From positions 57,795,598 to 57,859,597 of the forward strand of contig JBANSL010000020.1 of the NCBI GenBank assembly GCA_037127255.1: a stretch of 64,000 bases of DNA, read 5' to 3'. The position numbers and the translations under genes are program-made. Shown piece by piece: positions 31,483-43,040 of the stretch. Source of the DNA: Persicaria tinctoria (taxonomy: Eukaryota > Streptophyta > Magnoliopsida > Caryophyllales > Polygonaceae). Position 1 is the first letter of the stretch. Each line of letters opens with the position of its first letter. The notes beneath the pieces were generated by a model. It was not told where the DNA came from, searched no databases, and saw only the letters and a list, made by a program, of their open reading frames with translations.

Positions 31483-32510
31483 GCGTGTTTGGTAAAACGG
31501 AGGTTTTTTAGGGGTTGGGTTTTTTTAGGAGGTTGAGTTTATTTGGATTTTGGGGTATTGTGGAGGTGTGGGAGTTTGAGTTTTTTTAAAAAAAAAATAA
31601 CCTTGAAAAAAACCTAATTAGTGTTTGATGGATATAAGGAGTTGGAGATATATTTATGGGCAAAGTGACTTTAATGCCCTTATTTTTATTTGTTCATCCC
31701 TTACCCATTGCCCTATTTTGTTCTGTGTGTTGGATTGAACAAACAGAAGAGACGTTGAAAACCCTAGGTCGGGTGTGCCAGCCGGTTGCTCCAAGGTATG
31801 TGATTCCCCGTTCATCCTGCTACAATTTCTTATTTCAAACCAAAGAGGAGGTTGGGGGCTTTTGTGTCTAGCCACTTCTCCTTCTTACTTCGGCCCCAAC
31901 TAAACTCGGGGTGGTCGTGGGGAGGTGGTTATGGTGGTGTGACTGGTGGCGTCGTGTGGCTTGGGTGGTGGCTCGCTAGGATGTGGGTTGTGGCATTCAA
32001 GGTACGACCTTCAGGTTCTCCTTCTTCCCCCCAACGCAGCCGTCACCTCCTTCTTCCCCCAAATTCTCATCCTCCTCCTCCTCCTTCCGAGCTTCCGGCT
32101 CTTTCAATCCCCTCCAATTGAAGCAAAAATTTGATGAATCAAATCTCCCATTGATTCACATCTCAGTCAGATTATGAATTTATGGAGCCGCCCCGAACTG
32201 ATGGCGGAGGCGAATTGATGGTCGGCAAGACACGAGGACTTCAAACCGAGGAAGAACAACGACAATTGATGGTGGCGGAGGCGAACTGAAGAAGAACCAG
32301 GTGAGAGTGGGGGTAAATTGGAACAAACTCCCCAGAAAAATAACCTTAAACTCCATAATCTACCCCTCCCAAGCTTATGAAATCACCCAAAATAACCTGC
32401 AACTTGAACTCCATGAAGCAACATCAAAACCTGCTACCAAACGCCTGGATGAAGAGTTTTTTTTTTTTGAAACCTCCGAAACCTGATATAACCTGCTATC
32501 AAACACACGC
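31483..32510. mobile_element. TIR element with GC-rich interior
   Basis: Ends GCGTGTTTGGTAAAACGGAGG and, reversed from the right, GCGTGTGTTTGATAGCAGG; both continue into T-rich and GGAGGTTT motifs. The flanks do not give a clear duplication. The interior (31900-32300) is GC-rich with a repeated GATGG(C/T)GGAGGCGAA.TGA motif. No recognisable protein. Harbinger-like by its ends. Confidence 0.5.
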
Positions 32511-34609
32511 TAAATCCCATCATTAGTCTTTGATTTCATATAATGTTGAAAGTTTTAATAGGTTAAATTGCACATGAAGTTCAAAAATATTTATTAGCAA
32601 ACAACTTAGTTGAAATTTATATTATGTTAAAATTGGTTCTTTTTTTTATATATAAAAAAATTCAAGGTATAAGATAACATATAATGTCTAATAACTCGAG
32701 AGATTGATAAATCGGTGTAAGAACTAACCGTCATGATACATCGCAAAAACAACGCAAATCAAATAAGAAAAATGACTCAACAGTCAACACTAACTAAACA
32801 AATCACAATAAAATCGTCGACCCGTGTGAAAATCAAGAAAGACCCGTGGAAGGTTGCCATGTCACGAACCCGAGAGAGTGCAGGAACTCACACGACATTT
32901 CAACACCAAGCAAACGGATAGGAGTAACTCACCACCGGAAAGGACGAATCCTGAAAAGGTATAGACTTGGCTTCGGAAAGTTGATCAGGATTCAATGATT
33001 TATTCTTTTTATTCTTTTTTTATTTGAATTATAATATTCATGGGAAAATTTGCTTCTATATAACCGAGTTTAGTTTTTATTATATAACATTATTACTTTT
33101 AGGTTTTGACATTCAGAGTTTAAGTTTTATTAAACTCTGAATCCCAGTCAGGCTCACCCTCCTCGCCTAACGTTCTTCTGCAATCGGCTGTTGTTGCTCG
33201 GCCTCGCCTCCGTCGTGTTCGCTTGTGACGCCGCTCGCTCCTGGTCGATGCTCATCCCTATCCTCAGACCTCTCCCCCTCCCGGCGCGCCTAGATCTCCG
33301 TCTCTGTGCCCATGGAGATATTGCCCACTTGATGTTCGTCGTGGTAGCATATGCCTTCTGCCGGACATTAGAGCCTTAATCTTTTCCAAACCCAAAACTT
33401 CAAATCCTAAACCCAGCATACACAAGTTTTCAGACTAAATCTCTTTGCATGCAATCGATTCTCTTCATCGTCCACGTCTTCACCCTCCTGGGCCATGGCT
33501 TCTCAGCCTCCCTCGACGGCGATCGCAGATTGCACCTCTCCCACTTAATCACCAAATCACAAAACCAAACACCAAAACTCAAATCTCCTTTAATAAATCT
33601 GATTTATCCCCTCAATCCACAAAATCAGATAACCCACATCTGTTTGTTTTTTACCCCCCACATCCTCTAATTCCAAGTTTGATAAACCCATTAAAAATCA
33701 AAAGCCACAAAATTGAAAAACCCAAAATAGCCGGTTGATGGGTGCTCAGATCTACGACCGTGCTCTAGATCCGGCACCACCACCACCGTAATACCATGAC
33801 TATTATTCTAAAATTTCAGATCTCAAGTTTTCGAGTCCAAGCTATCACATGCAACAACTCTGCTAAGCGAGCTTGCTCGCTGCCGTATTCGCAATCAACA
33901 CAACAACAATCACCGCTTTCCAAGCCACAAGAATAGAAATCGGGAATTAAGGGCTCTAATTATTGATAGGAAGAAACAAGATTTTTAATTTTCTAGATAT
34001 TTTTAATATTAAGTTTTGGAAATTGTAACCTTAGACCATTTTTCTTTTTTTGACCGGCGACCCTGTGCGTAGGGTCATCTAAGCCATCTTTTGATGGCTT
34101 CAAGATCGCTGTGTTGATCTAATTCTTGCCTACTGTATAAAAAAATATTGATATAGATATTGATATTAAGATACATTGATATTCAATAGCTTGATAAAAA
34201 ATTTACAATTCAAATTAAAAGGTTGTAAGTGAAATTAGAACATTTTTTAGCCTTGATTGAACATTTGAACCTTGAACCTACTAAAATACATACATAAAAA
34301 CGGGTCGACAAAGAAGTGAGTTTCTTTTCAACTGCCAAAGACAAAGAAGTGATTTAGATACATGGATTCACAAAATTAATGCTACAAAGCGAGGATTTGT
34401 GGGCAACAAGCCCATTGTACGATTTGGGCCAAAGCCAATAGGCCCATATCTAATTTTTGGGTTGTAATGGGCCTTGTTTGGGATCGAAAATTTAAACGCT
34501 CGGGGATTTTTGTTTCTTTGGTAGTAAATCAAGGTTTGATCCATCGTTATAAATGAGTTAGAAAAAAAAACTACAAAAGATAGGTCATAAGAAAAGGATC
34601 TATACTACA
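32511..34609. other. Intergenic, no supported gene
   Basis: Mixed AT-rich and GC-richer sequence. 33170-33780 has short open frames on the plus strand without any motif I know. ATTCAGAGTTTAA and its exact complement form a short hairpin at 33111-33142. 34048-34140 (TTTGACCGGCGACC... to TATAAAAAAATA) resembles a retroposon 3' end. Confidence 0.35.
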
Positions 34610-35372
34610 AACAAAAAAAATTAGATATCACCAAATAATAACTGAGTGGAACATCCTCACTGTTATTAGCTCTCTCAAAGAAACATATGATCATCTCGGA
34701 CACCATTGTTCATCTCACCAACTTTCATTGGGTCTCATGTGGCTAGGGCGGTGCATTGGTCTAAAACCTAACCGAATTGGATCGAACCGAACCAAACCGA
34801 AATTGAAAATCTCAAAATTTCAAACTGAAAGTATTAGGTTCGGTTCGATTATTTACCGTGTTTACGGTTCGGTTTTAACATAATTGAACCGAATTTTCAT
34901 AAAAAAAAAAAGTATACAAATATATATACACTGATGATCGAACGTGTATATATACACATATTCCAATATAAAGTATACAAATACAGTATACAAATATAAA
35001 TATGTATGCAAATACAGTGTATATTCAATGTAATTGTATACTTTATTAGTGTATATATATGTATATATACATTGTATATGTGTATACATAGTAAGTATGT
35101 GTACGTGTATTAGTGTATTTATAAAGTATACAAATATATATATCCTGTATTTTATTTAGTGTATAAAAAAATCAGTTTAACACAAATCGAACCGAAAAAC
35201 TTCGATTAGGTTTGGTTAGGTTCGGTTTGTGTTGGTTCGGCCCAAAAATTCGGTTTGGACCGAATCATGCACAACCCTACATGTGGCCATGTTTAACGCA
35301 ATGGCAATACGGTTGCAGATAAGGTTGCATGTCTTAGTCATCATGGCGAATGTCAATAATGTTCAAATTCAG
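34610..35372 (+). mobile_element. L1-type LINE RNase H fragment, split by a hAT MITE
   Basis: Joining across the hAT insertion gives a plus-strand reading of the type NFHWVS...RNGNTVADKVACLS, the C-terminal end of the RNase H domain carried by many plant L1 LINEs. It is short and degenerate. The hAT element at 34744-35279 sits within it. Confidence 0.5.
34744..35279. mobile_element. hAT MITE with CGGTTCGGTT repeats
   Basis: Perfect 8-bp duplication CATGTGGC (34736-34743, 35280-35287). Ends TAGGGCGGTGCAT and ATGCACAACCCTA are inverted repeats. The interior is TA-rich with many TATACA motifs and AACCGAACC repeats near both ends. 536 bp. Confidence 0.88.
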
Positions 35373-35397
35373 AAACATTTAGGTTTTCTAGACCTTT

Positions 35398-35545
35398 GTT
35401 GGAATACGAGGTTATCCCGCATTGAAAAGATTGAGATATCATGAACAACATATAATCTTGGTGGGCTACACTTAACATTGTTAATTGGTTTTGAGTTAGA
35501 ACCCCGTTGGATTTGCATGTTGTTCGGGCCTCTCTCCAGCTTGTT
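35398..35545 (+). repeat. Diverged TRIM solo LTR
   Basis: Shares with the intact TRIM LTR, in order: TGTTGGAATACGAGG, TCCCGCATTGA, GGTGGGCTACAC, TTAATTGGTTTTGAGTTAGAACCCCG and CATGTTGTTCGGGCC. No second LTR or primer binding site follows. Confidence 0.5.
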
Positions 35546-35835
35546 TTAACCCCATCGGGCCCAACTAGCCATCCCCCTAATGAAGAAGGATTTAACCATG
35601 GTCTTAGAAAATGGAAGTACAACAACGTTTCTGTATCTATATATGGAGTCGTGTTGGACTTAATTTGCTTTTAGATTAAGCAATTTAAGCCAGAGTCTAA
35701 CCCTATATTTGGTACTTTTTTCACCTCATTTGTTTTTAGATTAAGCCAGAGTCTAACCCTATATTTGGTACTTTTTTTCACCTCAAATTAGACGTGAAAC
35801 AGAGAATCCAAATCAAAATTATAATCTCACAAAGG

Positions 35836-36618
35836 CCCTATCCGAAAGGGTAGTCTAAATCCCGAAAGAGTCTTAACAATCCCCGAAAGAGTCTTAACAA
35901 TCCCCGAAAGGGCTTGTAGGTGCGCTCTCTACGAGGGTGGTTCACGGTAGTTTCTCTGGTAATTCTTGGCGGTTCTTAGGGGCGGAGGCAGGGGGCATGC
36001 GGTGGCTCGAGCCCCCCTGGAAATTAAAAAAAAAAAATATGTTTTATATATAAAGCAAAAGAGGGTATTTAAAGCACAAAACAACATTACAACATGAGTG
36101 GTTAGAGGGTGGAGTGGGGTAAATGAAGTTTTTTGGTTTGAATCTCCCTTTCACCCTCATTTTTATATATTTTTTTTCAACCCTTAAGTGTGACGGTGTG
36201 AGTGAGCCCCCCTGGCAACCCTAAGTGTGACTGTGTGAGTGACCCCCTGGCAACCCTTGAGTGTGACTATATGAGTGAGCCCCCCTGGAAAATTGGCTGC
36301 CTCCGCCTCTGGGGGTTCTGATCTGAGTTGGGGCTCGTACGTCTGGTGTCGGGTCTGGCTAGGGTCGTGGCAGTGTGTATCATGGTCACTCCGTATTTCG
36401 GAAATTTCCTTGAAGGTTCGTCTCTTGATGACGCTTGGTTTTGTTCTGTCTTCGTTGTCCTCATCTTTTATGGATTAGGCTCGTCTGTTCTTCTAGTTAC
36501 TGTTTGTTTGCCGTCTTTGTGTTGCACCTTCTTATTATTATGATTGTATGTTTAACGGTTCGGCGTCTACCGACTCTTCTCTCGATGAGCTAAGGTCTAG
36601 TTTAATTTTGAGGCCTAA
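35836..36618 (+). mobile_element. Poly(A) repeat family, copy B
   Basis: Starts with four CCGAAAG(G/A)G units (35850-35915), then GGTGCGCTCTCTACGAGGGTGG and TTGGCGGTTCTGATCTGAG (split by a hAT MITE), GTGTCGGGTCTGGCT, CACTCCGTATTTCGG, TTGTTTGCCGTCTTTGTGTTGC and AACGGTTCGGCGTCTACCGAC. It aligns closely with copy A at 6564-7607 and lacks its middle CATCGCCCACAGG segment. The poly(A) end is eroded. Confidence 0.7.
35977..36311. mobile_element. hAT MITE nested in copy B
   Basis: Ends TAGGGGCGGAGGCAG and CTGCCTCCGCCTCTG; duplication GCGGTTCT / GGGGTTCT (7 of 8). The right half has three tandem GTGTGA(C)...GTGAG(C)CCCCCTGG units. 335 bp. Confidence 0.8.
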
Positions 36619-37588
36619 AAAATACAGTATCCAAAAAGATGGGGACAGGTTGAGAGAGCGGAGAATCACAAATTCACAAAATGAGAGAGTCACGAGAGAG
36701 AGATAGGAAGAACACTTCAACTGTACGTACACTGTTAGAGGCAGAGGCAGTACTCTCTCGCTATCATCCTCTTTTAGTGATTGTTGACTGCCACTGCAAC
36801 AATAAGCTACAGACTACAGAGGTCATCGGTGGGAAGTTCCGTCTGAAAAAAGCTCGTGGGGTGTTTGTTGACCCAAATATACTGTATACAGTATGTGGTT
36901 GTACACTTGTACTGTATACAGTATATGGCTGTATTGTATATTTGTATGAGTCCTAAGTCCTAACCCTTGGGAGTTCTGATCCATTCCCCTACCTTCTGCA
37001 CATAATTTTACCACCATTCAACGACACCCCAAAATTTGTCACACAATCCTTTTACTGGCAAGCTTCTTTTTTTTTTCATGTAAAAAGCTTGTTGACACGG
37101 AGAGTTAGTGTCGTCAAAATTGACCGTCATTTTACCGACACGGTTTCCTATTTTAGCAAACTTTTTTTTAGGATAAAAAGTTTGCCGATACCGGAATTCG
37201 ATGATCACACCGTGTGTTTTGCGACATGAAATCGTGCATATAACAAGCCGTTTTAAATCTATATCTAAATATTAAATAAGAAACATTTTGATGTTAAGAT
37301 CTCATAAATTATTAATGAAATGAGAATATTTTTGCTAATGTATCATAACCACCTTCATTCCTTTTTTAATCATTTATTTAATTATATAACAATATATTTT
37401 TTTAAAGATTTTTAACAAAATTGCGTAATGGCGTGGGTAATGCACTAGTAATTATTTAAAAAACTAAGGAATGTGGTTTTTATCATATTAAAAAAGTGTT
37501 TTAACAACAAGCGTCATTTAAAAAGAAATGAATGGAGTATATAAAATACATTTTTTATATAAAATATGATGTTGATCACACTAATAAG
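36619..37588. other. Intergenic with palindromic and hairpin repeats
   Basis: No gene. TACTGTATACAGTA occurs twice, 30 bases apart (36880, 36910). At 37057-37190 two short hairpins share AAAAAGCTTG and AAAAAGTTTGCC arms. CTAG at 37445-37448, after a GTGGGTAATGCA stretch, may be a degraded Helitron 3' end. Confidence 0.35.
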
Positions 37589-37981
37589 CATTGTTGTTAT
37601 TCGAGCTGAACGAGTCGAGTTTAACATGTTCAAGCTTGATTCAGTTGTTAAACGAGCTCGAGCCGAGCCGATCTCAATTTTTAAACGAGTTTTTTTTTTA
37701 GCAAACTTGACTTGTTTGGGAAATGAACGAGTTGAATCGAGTTTTTTTGGAACTTTATTCGAGCTTTAAGTAGTTGTAGTTGGTCATAACATATTAATTA
37801 ACTTAAAGGAAATTTTAAAAATTTCATAAAATTTGAGCTATTCGAGCCTAAGTCGAACGAGCCGAGCTTTCAACCAAACTTAAAATTTTGTTCAAATTCG
37901 ACTTGTTTAGATAAGTGCATGAGCTCGATTCGAGCTCATCCCGAGCCGAGCTCGAGTGATTCAATTTATATAACAACCCTA
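37589..37981. mobile_element. hAT MITE with CGAGCTCGAG repeats
   Basis: Perfect duplication CTAATAAG (37581-37588, 37982-37989). Ends CATTGTTGTTAT and ATAACAACCCTA. The subterminal GAGCCGAGC / GAGCTCGAG motifs put it in the same family as 13849-14307. 393 bp. Confidence 0.8.
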
Positions 37982-38404
37982 CTAATAAGTATATTAAATG
38001 AATCATAGACATTAAACATATTATTTTATATTTCCATTTACAAATGCGCATGGATAAGATTTTTTTCTAGATAATTTCATATGTATCACCAATATTCTAT
38101 TTTAATCATATAATCGACAACAAACAAATACCCACTTCCATCGTAAAGGTATTTTTTTTAGCACGCATTTTAAGAAAATAAAAACTATAAAAAAAATATT
38201 AATATTTCTTTAAAATCATAATACTTATTAGTATTAAATATTAATTTTTTAATCTTTTTTTCTATCATATGTCCCAATCGCATAGGATAAACTGATAAAG
38301 TTCCCGTTTTAGAAAATACATTTTTTAATTCAATTATTGTAGCCTCCAACTTCCTTGGTTTTTTTAAGGCAATTGAATGAAAACTTGCATAAGAGTAAAG
38401 AGTA

Positions 38405-38683
38405 CTCCCTCCGTCTCGAAAAACAAGTCGTTTTAGCATTATGCACTAGTTTTAATAAAACACTCACCCATCAATCAACATCATCCTTCCACTAAGTTTT
38501 TTCACTAATTTTATTGTTTTTAAATACTCACTATATTTTTTAACTAATCAAAATATTTTAAAAAGTCAACAACACAAAAACCAACCCAAATCATTACTAT
38601 CCCCACCTAGAAAATAAAAAACGACATGTATTTTAATACAACTACACTACCCTAAAATAACTTGTTTTTCGAGACGGAGAGAG
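38405..38683. mobile_element. Stowaway MITE
   Basis: Ends CTCCCTCCGTCTCGAAAAAC and GTTTTTCGAGACGGAGAGAG with TA duplications (38403-38404, 38684-38685). 279 bp. Confidence 0.88.
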
Positions 38684-40224
38684 TACGATGCATTATTGAA
38701 GATTTCTAAAACGGGGAGTAAAATATTCTAAAATAAGGTACTATGAAAGAAAAATAAAAAAAATAAAGGGAGGGGTGGGGTGAAGGTGTGAAAGACAGGA
38801 CGAAGAAGTAGAAACCAACGAAAGAACATGAAAATCAGGCAGTACACACTGCAAATCTAGTAGGGGGTATAGGTTAGGTTAGGTGGAGAGAGTGTCAACA
38901 GTAGTCCGTAGTTATGATTTATGAAGGTGGGGAGCGTGTCAGCGAGAAGGGAGGGGAAATTGGACAACTGATATGATATGTATTTGGCAGTGAAACGTAC
39001 CACCACTACCTGCGCGCATGCAGGTGCAGGTGGAGGTGCAGCTGCAGGTATAGGTGCGGGTGGAGGTGCATGTGCAGCTGTACGTTTCAGTTGCAGATAT
39101 ACGATGGAGACGGTAGCTAGGATTATTAACGGACGGGGTGAACGCACGTCGTACCCTTTCCCCCCTTAACGGCGGGCCCGCCCTTGGCTGAGCTGGTCGA
39201 CAACTGCCTACTCGGACGGCGCCTCTTTCTGACCTGCTAGGACGATATGATATGATTCCCCCCCTGGCCCCTGCTACGCCACCTCACCACCCAGCTGGCC
39301 CCTCTCCTTTTAGCCAATCCAGACGTCTTCTTTTACTTGCTGCTGCACTTGGTTAGCTGCATAGTGAATACACTCTTGGCCGGGTTTTAGACGGGTTTTA
39401 CTTAACATATTATCCATTGGTATCGCATATATGGATCGGCCTAAATTTGTTTAATGAGTCGGTGGTGTCGTGTTCAACCCCATCCGGTATTGTGAATACG
39501 GGTTATCCGTAGATACCCGTAAACTTAATTGTCCTTGTGTACATTTGACTAATTTTTTTTTTATTTTATTTTGTGCGGTTCGAACTAAGAGTGGGCACAA
39601 ATCCCGCAAATTTTGTTCCGATTCCAGTGGGATTTAAAAAAAAAATACTGAATCTCGTCCAATCCCACATCTATTGTATTATATATATATATACATAATA
39701 TACATATATAAATACATAAATATACATATATCATAAATATATACAATATATCATAAATACATATATGTATACATATAAGTACATGTGTACGTGTATCATA
39801 AATTCAGAGTATTCGTTACGGGCTGCTAGACCCATAATGGGTATATTTGTCTTTTCAATTCCGTACTCACTGCGGCAGCAGGCCGAGCTCGGAACCGATG
39901 GAGGACAAAGGAGTGCGAGGAAGGGGAGACAAGGTTGGCGGCAAGGATGGGCAGAGAGTGTGACCCGGCCATGACAGGAGATGTGATGGAGGAGCGATTG
40001 TCAAAAAAACTGGAGAGTTAAATTAGGGACACATAACTGATTTGGGAGAAGAGGCCGGTTGGAACGAAATCCAAATGCACATATCAAGACTCAGGGAAAA
40101 GATTAATCAAACTAGAAAACCCCCGAATCCCAAAAGAAATCCTTACAAGGAAGATGAACAAGGGAGAGAAACACTCCAATTTCAGCCATTTTCACACGAA
40201 AATGAGATTAAAACCTAGGGTTTA
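38684..40224. other. Intergenic, simple repeats, no gene
   Basis: A GT/GA-rich minisatellite (GCAGGTGCAGGTGGAGGT and variants) lies at 39015-39085. An ATACATATATAAATACATA-type tract spans 39680-39790. The GC-richer strip 39860-40010 has no recognisable frame. Confidence 0.35.
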
Positions 40225-40570
40225 CAAATTGGTTTGAGAATTCGAGATCAGACAATTCTGATTCTCGAGAGGTCGACGAATCAGCAGATAAAAATCGCCT
40301 AAATATACAAGAACAACAGAAAATAGCGCTACGAAACAAGTAGAAGAAAACTCCACAATAAGGCGATCTAAGCAGAACTACTCCTAATAAGTTGCGAACG
40401 TCAGCGAATAATGAAGTCAAGCACCACCGAACAGTAGCACTGCGGGCCAGTGATATAGCAGGAATCTATCTCATGTGGATAATGCAGACGAAACTCCAAG
40501 GAAGCTGCTTCTCGGATACGAAGTCGCCCTGAAAGCACCACCACGATCTCAGCCAGTCTCGACTCTAAAT
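40225..40570 (-). mobile_element. Poly(A) repeat family, copy I (diverged)
   Basis: The minus strand carries GTCGAGACTGGCTGAGATCG, GGCGACTTCGTATCCGAG, CCTTGGAGTTTCGTCTGC, CTCTCGAGAATCAG and TCTGATCTCGAATTCTCA, the same order as copies A and B. Confidence 0.5.
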
Positions 40571-40820
40571 TTCACGCCCCCAATCAAGCAGAAAGACTCA
40601 TAGAAACGTCAAAAGCAGAGCCATAAACTAGTAGTCCAAAAACACCAAAAAAATTAGCCAATATAGAACTAATTGATGGGTCATAAGTCATAATCCATAG
40701 AAATAAAAACACCTATTTACTTATTGAGTTCCACAATGTTATTCTAAATAGTTAATTTTTTTCTATTTAATTAACCGAAAAATGTAATATTATTTAATAA
40801 AAAAAAAACGACAACACTTA

Positions 40821-41320
40821 GAGCTCGTTTGGTTAGTTATTTACTTTCCGGGAAGTACAAAAACCTAGGAAGTGATTGGCAATACATGTGTTTGGTACAA
40901 AAAATTAAAGCTAAAAAACACAGGAATTAGAATTCCTGGGAATTGAAATTCCTCCAAAATGGTGGAATTTATCTTACCATGAGGGGGTGGGAAAGATCTA
41001 CTTCCCCCAAATTTTTTTTCCAAATTACTTCCTTTTTTTCCAAATCTCATTTTTATTTTAATTTCGATTAAGAAAATTTCGAATTTATCCCTATAATAAG
41101 AAGGGTGTGTTAATAAATAAAGGCTATAAGAGTAATTTTAAATAAATTCCTATGAGATTTCCCTGTTCAACCAAACAAATTATAGGAATTGAGTTCATGT
41201 GAATTTATTTTCAATCAAACATATTTTTATACTTCCCGGAGAGTAAAATTCATGGGAAGTTTATTTCACGGGAAGTAACTTCCTAGGAAGTGAAATTACC
41301 ACGTTTAACCAAACGAGGCC
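40821..41320. mobile_element. Tourist/Harbinger-like MITE
   Basis: TTA on both sides (40818-40820, 41321-41323). Ends GAGCTCGTTTGGTTAG and TTAACCAAACGAGGCC. Subterminal GGGAAGTA / TACTTCCC repeats. 500 bp, non-coding. Confidence 0.78.
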
Positions 41321-41699
41321 TTAGTTTTATAATTCTTAAAAAATTTCTTGACTCTGCCACTTATCACACCCCCATTTAGGGCGGTGAGGACCTGCTGTCC
41401 CTCTCCTGTGCCCTCTCTAATCTCTTCTTCTTCTTTTTTTAACTAATTAATTTAATTTTAATTAATTTTTATTTATTTATTTTATTTTGGGCGGGGTGGG
41501 GAGGGGAAAACAACCTGTCCCTAAACTCGGTCTAGAGAAACAACGATAATAAACAGCGATCAAATTGAAACGAATGAAGATATAATATAGAAAATAATTT
41601 ATATCAATTTTTCTATCCTATAATCTGAATAACATATAATAAAAACCTAAATCATAAAAGATTTCCAAGCTAGGTTACATTATTGCCTGTAATATGGAT

Positions 41700-42433
41700 C
41701 GAAAAGAACGTACACTCCCTATTTTTATTTTATTTTTATTTTTAATTAGGAAAGAATTCGACAAGAATTACCCAATCAATAAGGTCGAAAAGACTTGGAT
41801 TATTGGCTAAACAATCACCCCTGGCAGAGCGGCAAATGTGTGCAACCTTATCTGCCGCTCTATTACAACTACGGGACACATGAGAAAAAGAAACCTCTCT
41901 CATATTAAGTAGAAGAAGTTTAATATCCGACATAATCAATTATATTTCCCACACGCATTGTAGGTTGTTTTTTTTACGTGATTTATGATAATTAATGAGT
42001 CACCCTCTATATGGACCGAAGTTATGTGCATGCGGATAGCCTGAACCAATCCGTATTTTAAAGCAAGTGCTTCAGTCACAATGAGGGATTGCCTGCCAAC
42101 AACCGCATGTCCAATGTGAACAGGTTTACCCAACCAGTCTCGAATGATGAATCCAATGGTGTTGTCACCATTGGGAAGCGTGGATCCGTCGAAATTAAGT
42201 TTAAGAGTCCCTTGAGGTTTTTTTTTTTCATTTTTGTGATTTATTTTTCCTACCAAACTCACTTGACTTTTTAGCAGACAAAGAGTCCCGAGGAGATGAC
42301 GACTCCTCATTGTTGATCTTGCACGCACCCATCCAATTGTTGATTTTTTAGCAGACAAAGAGTTCTGAGGAGAACGTACACGCCATATGGTTGTTCCTTG
42401 GGCCCGAGGTGCGAAATTGAAAAAAAAAATCAT
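41700..42433 (-). mobile_element. 3' end of an L1-type LINE (RNase H domain)
   Basis: The minus strand encodes KLNFDGSTLPNGDNTIGFII, then RDWLGKPV, VTEALALKYGLVQA and IEGDSLII, an RNase H fold of the kind fused to plant L1 reverse transcriptases. After a frameshift near 41937 it continues as MSDIKLLL and SFSHVSRSCNRAADKVAHIC, and ends before a T-rich/poly(A) tail (plus strand 41710-41745). The terminal GTCGAATTCTTTCC-TAAT-poly(A) matches the tail of the non-autonomous poly(A) family. It is 5'-truncated and dead. Confidence 0.8.
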
Positions 42434-42460
42434 GGCGATTTATATATATTTATTTATTAT

Positions 42461-43040
42461 TCGAAAGGGTTTGAACAATTCCCAAAAGGGCTTAAACAAA
42501 ATCCCGAAAGGGCATGACCAAATTACCGAAAGGGTTGTAAATGCTATTTCCTTGAGTAAATTTTGTTTTGAGCGTTCCTTCTGGCGCACCATATTCGGGT
42601 TGTAACTTGTACGTGCTTCTGGTTGGTCCTAGTTTCATTTGGTTTGGTTGTCGGCGTGACGCTCGGTGTCGGGTCTGGTTGGGGTCTTGGTGGTGTGCTC
42701 ATAGACGACTCTGTTACTAGGAGACTGCTCATTGGAGTTTTCCTCTTCACTACCCACGGGAGATGTCGTCCTGATGTACCGCTGAGCAGTGCTGCCATGG
42801 TAGTGCGCGCTTGACTTCTGTCTGCGTCTTCGTTCTCAGCCAAAGGTCTTCATTTAATCTAGCTCTCTCCCTTTGTTCGTGTAAGATCAATCTTTGTTTC
42901 GTCTGTTTTTGGTTCGATTTTTATTCTATTGTTTTTCAACGGTTACTCCATTAGCCTATTCGTTAACCTCTCGAAGTGTCAGGTATATCTGATCCCAAAT
43001 CTTTACCTTAACAAAAAAAAAAATATAATAAAAAAAAAAG
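42461..43040 (+). mobile_element. Poly(A) repeat family, copy C
   Basis: Begins with four CGAAAGGG/CAAAAGGG units (42462-42535), then GTGTCGGGTCTGGTTGGGGT, GACGACTCTGTTAC, CACTACCCACGGGAGATG, GATGTACCGCTGAGCAG, CAACGGTTACTCCATTAGCC, CCTCTCGAAGTGTC, CAAATCTTTACCTTAAC and poly(A). Next to and opposite in orientation to the LINE end. Confidence 0.65.
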
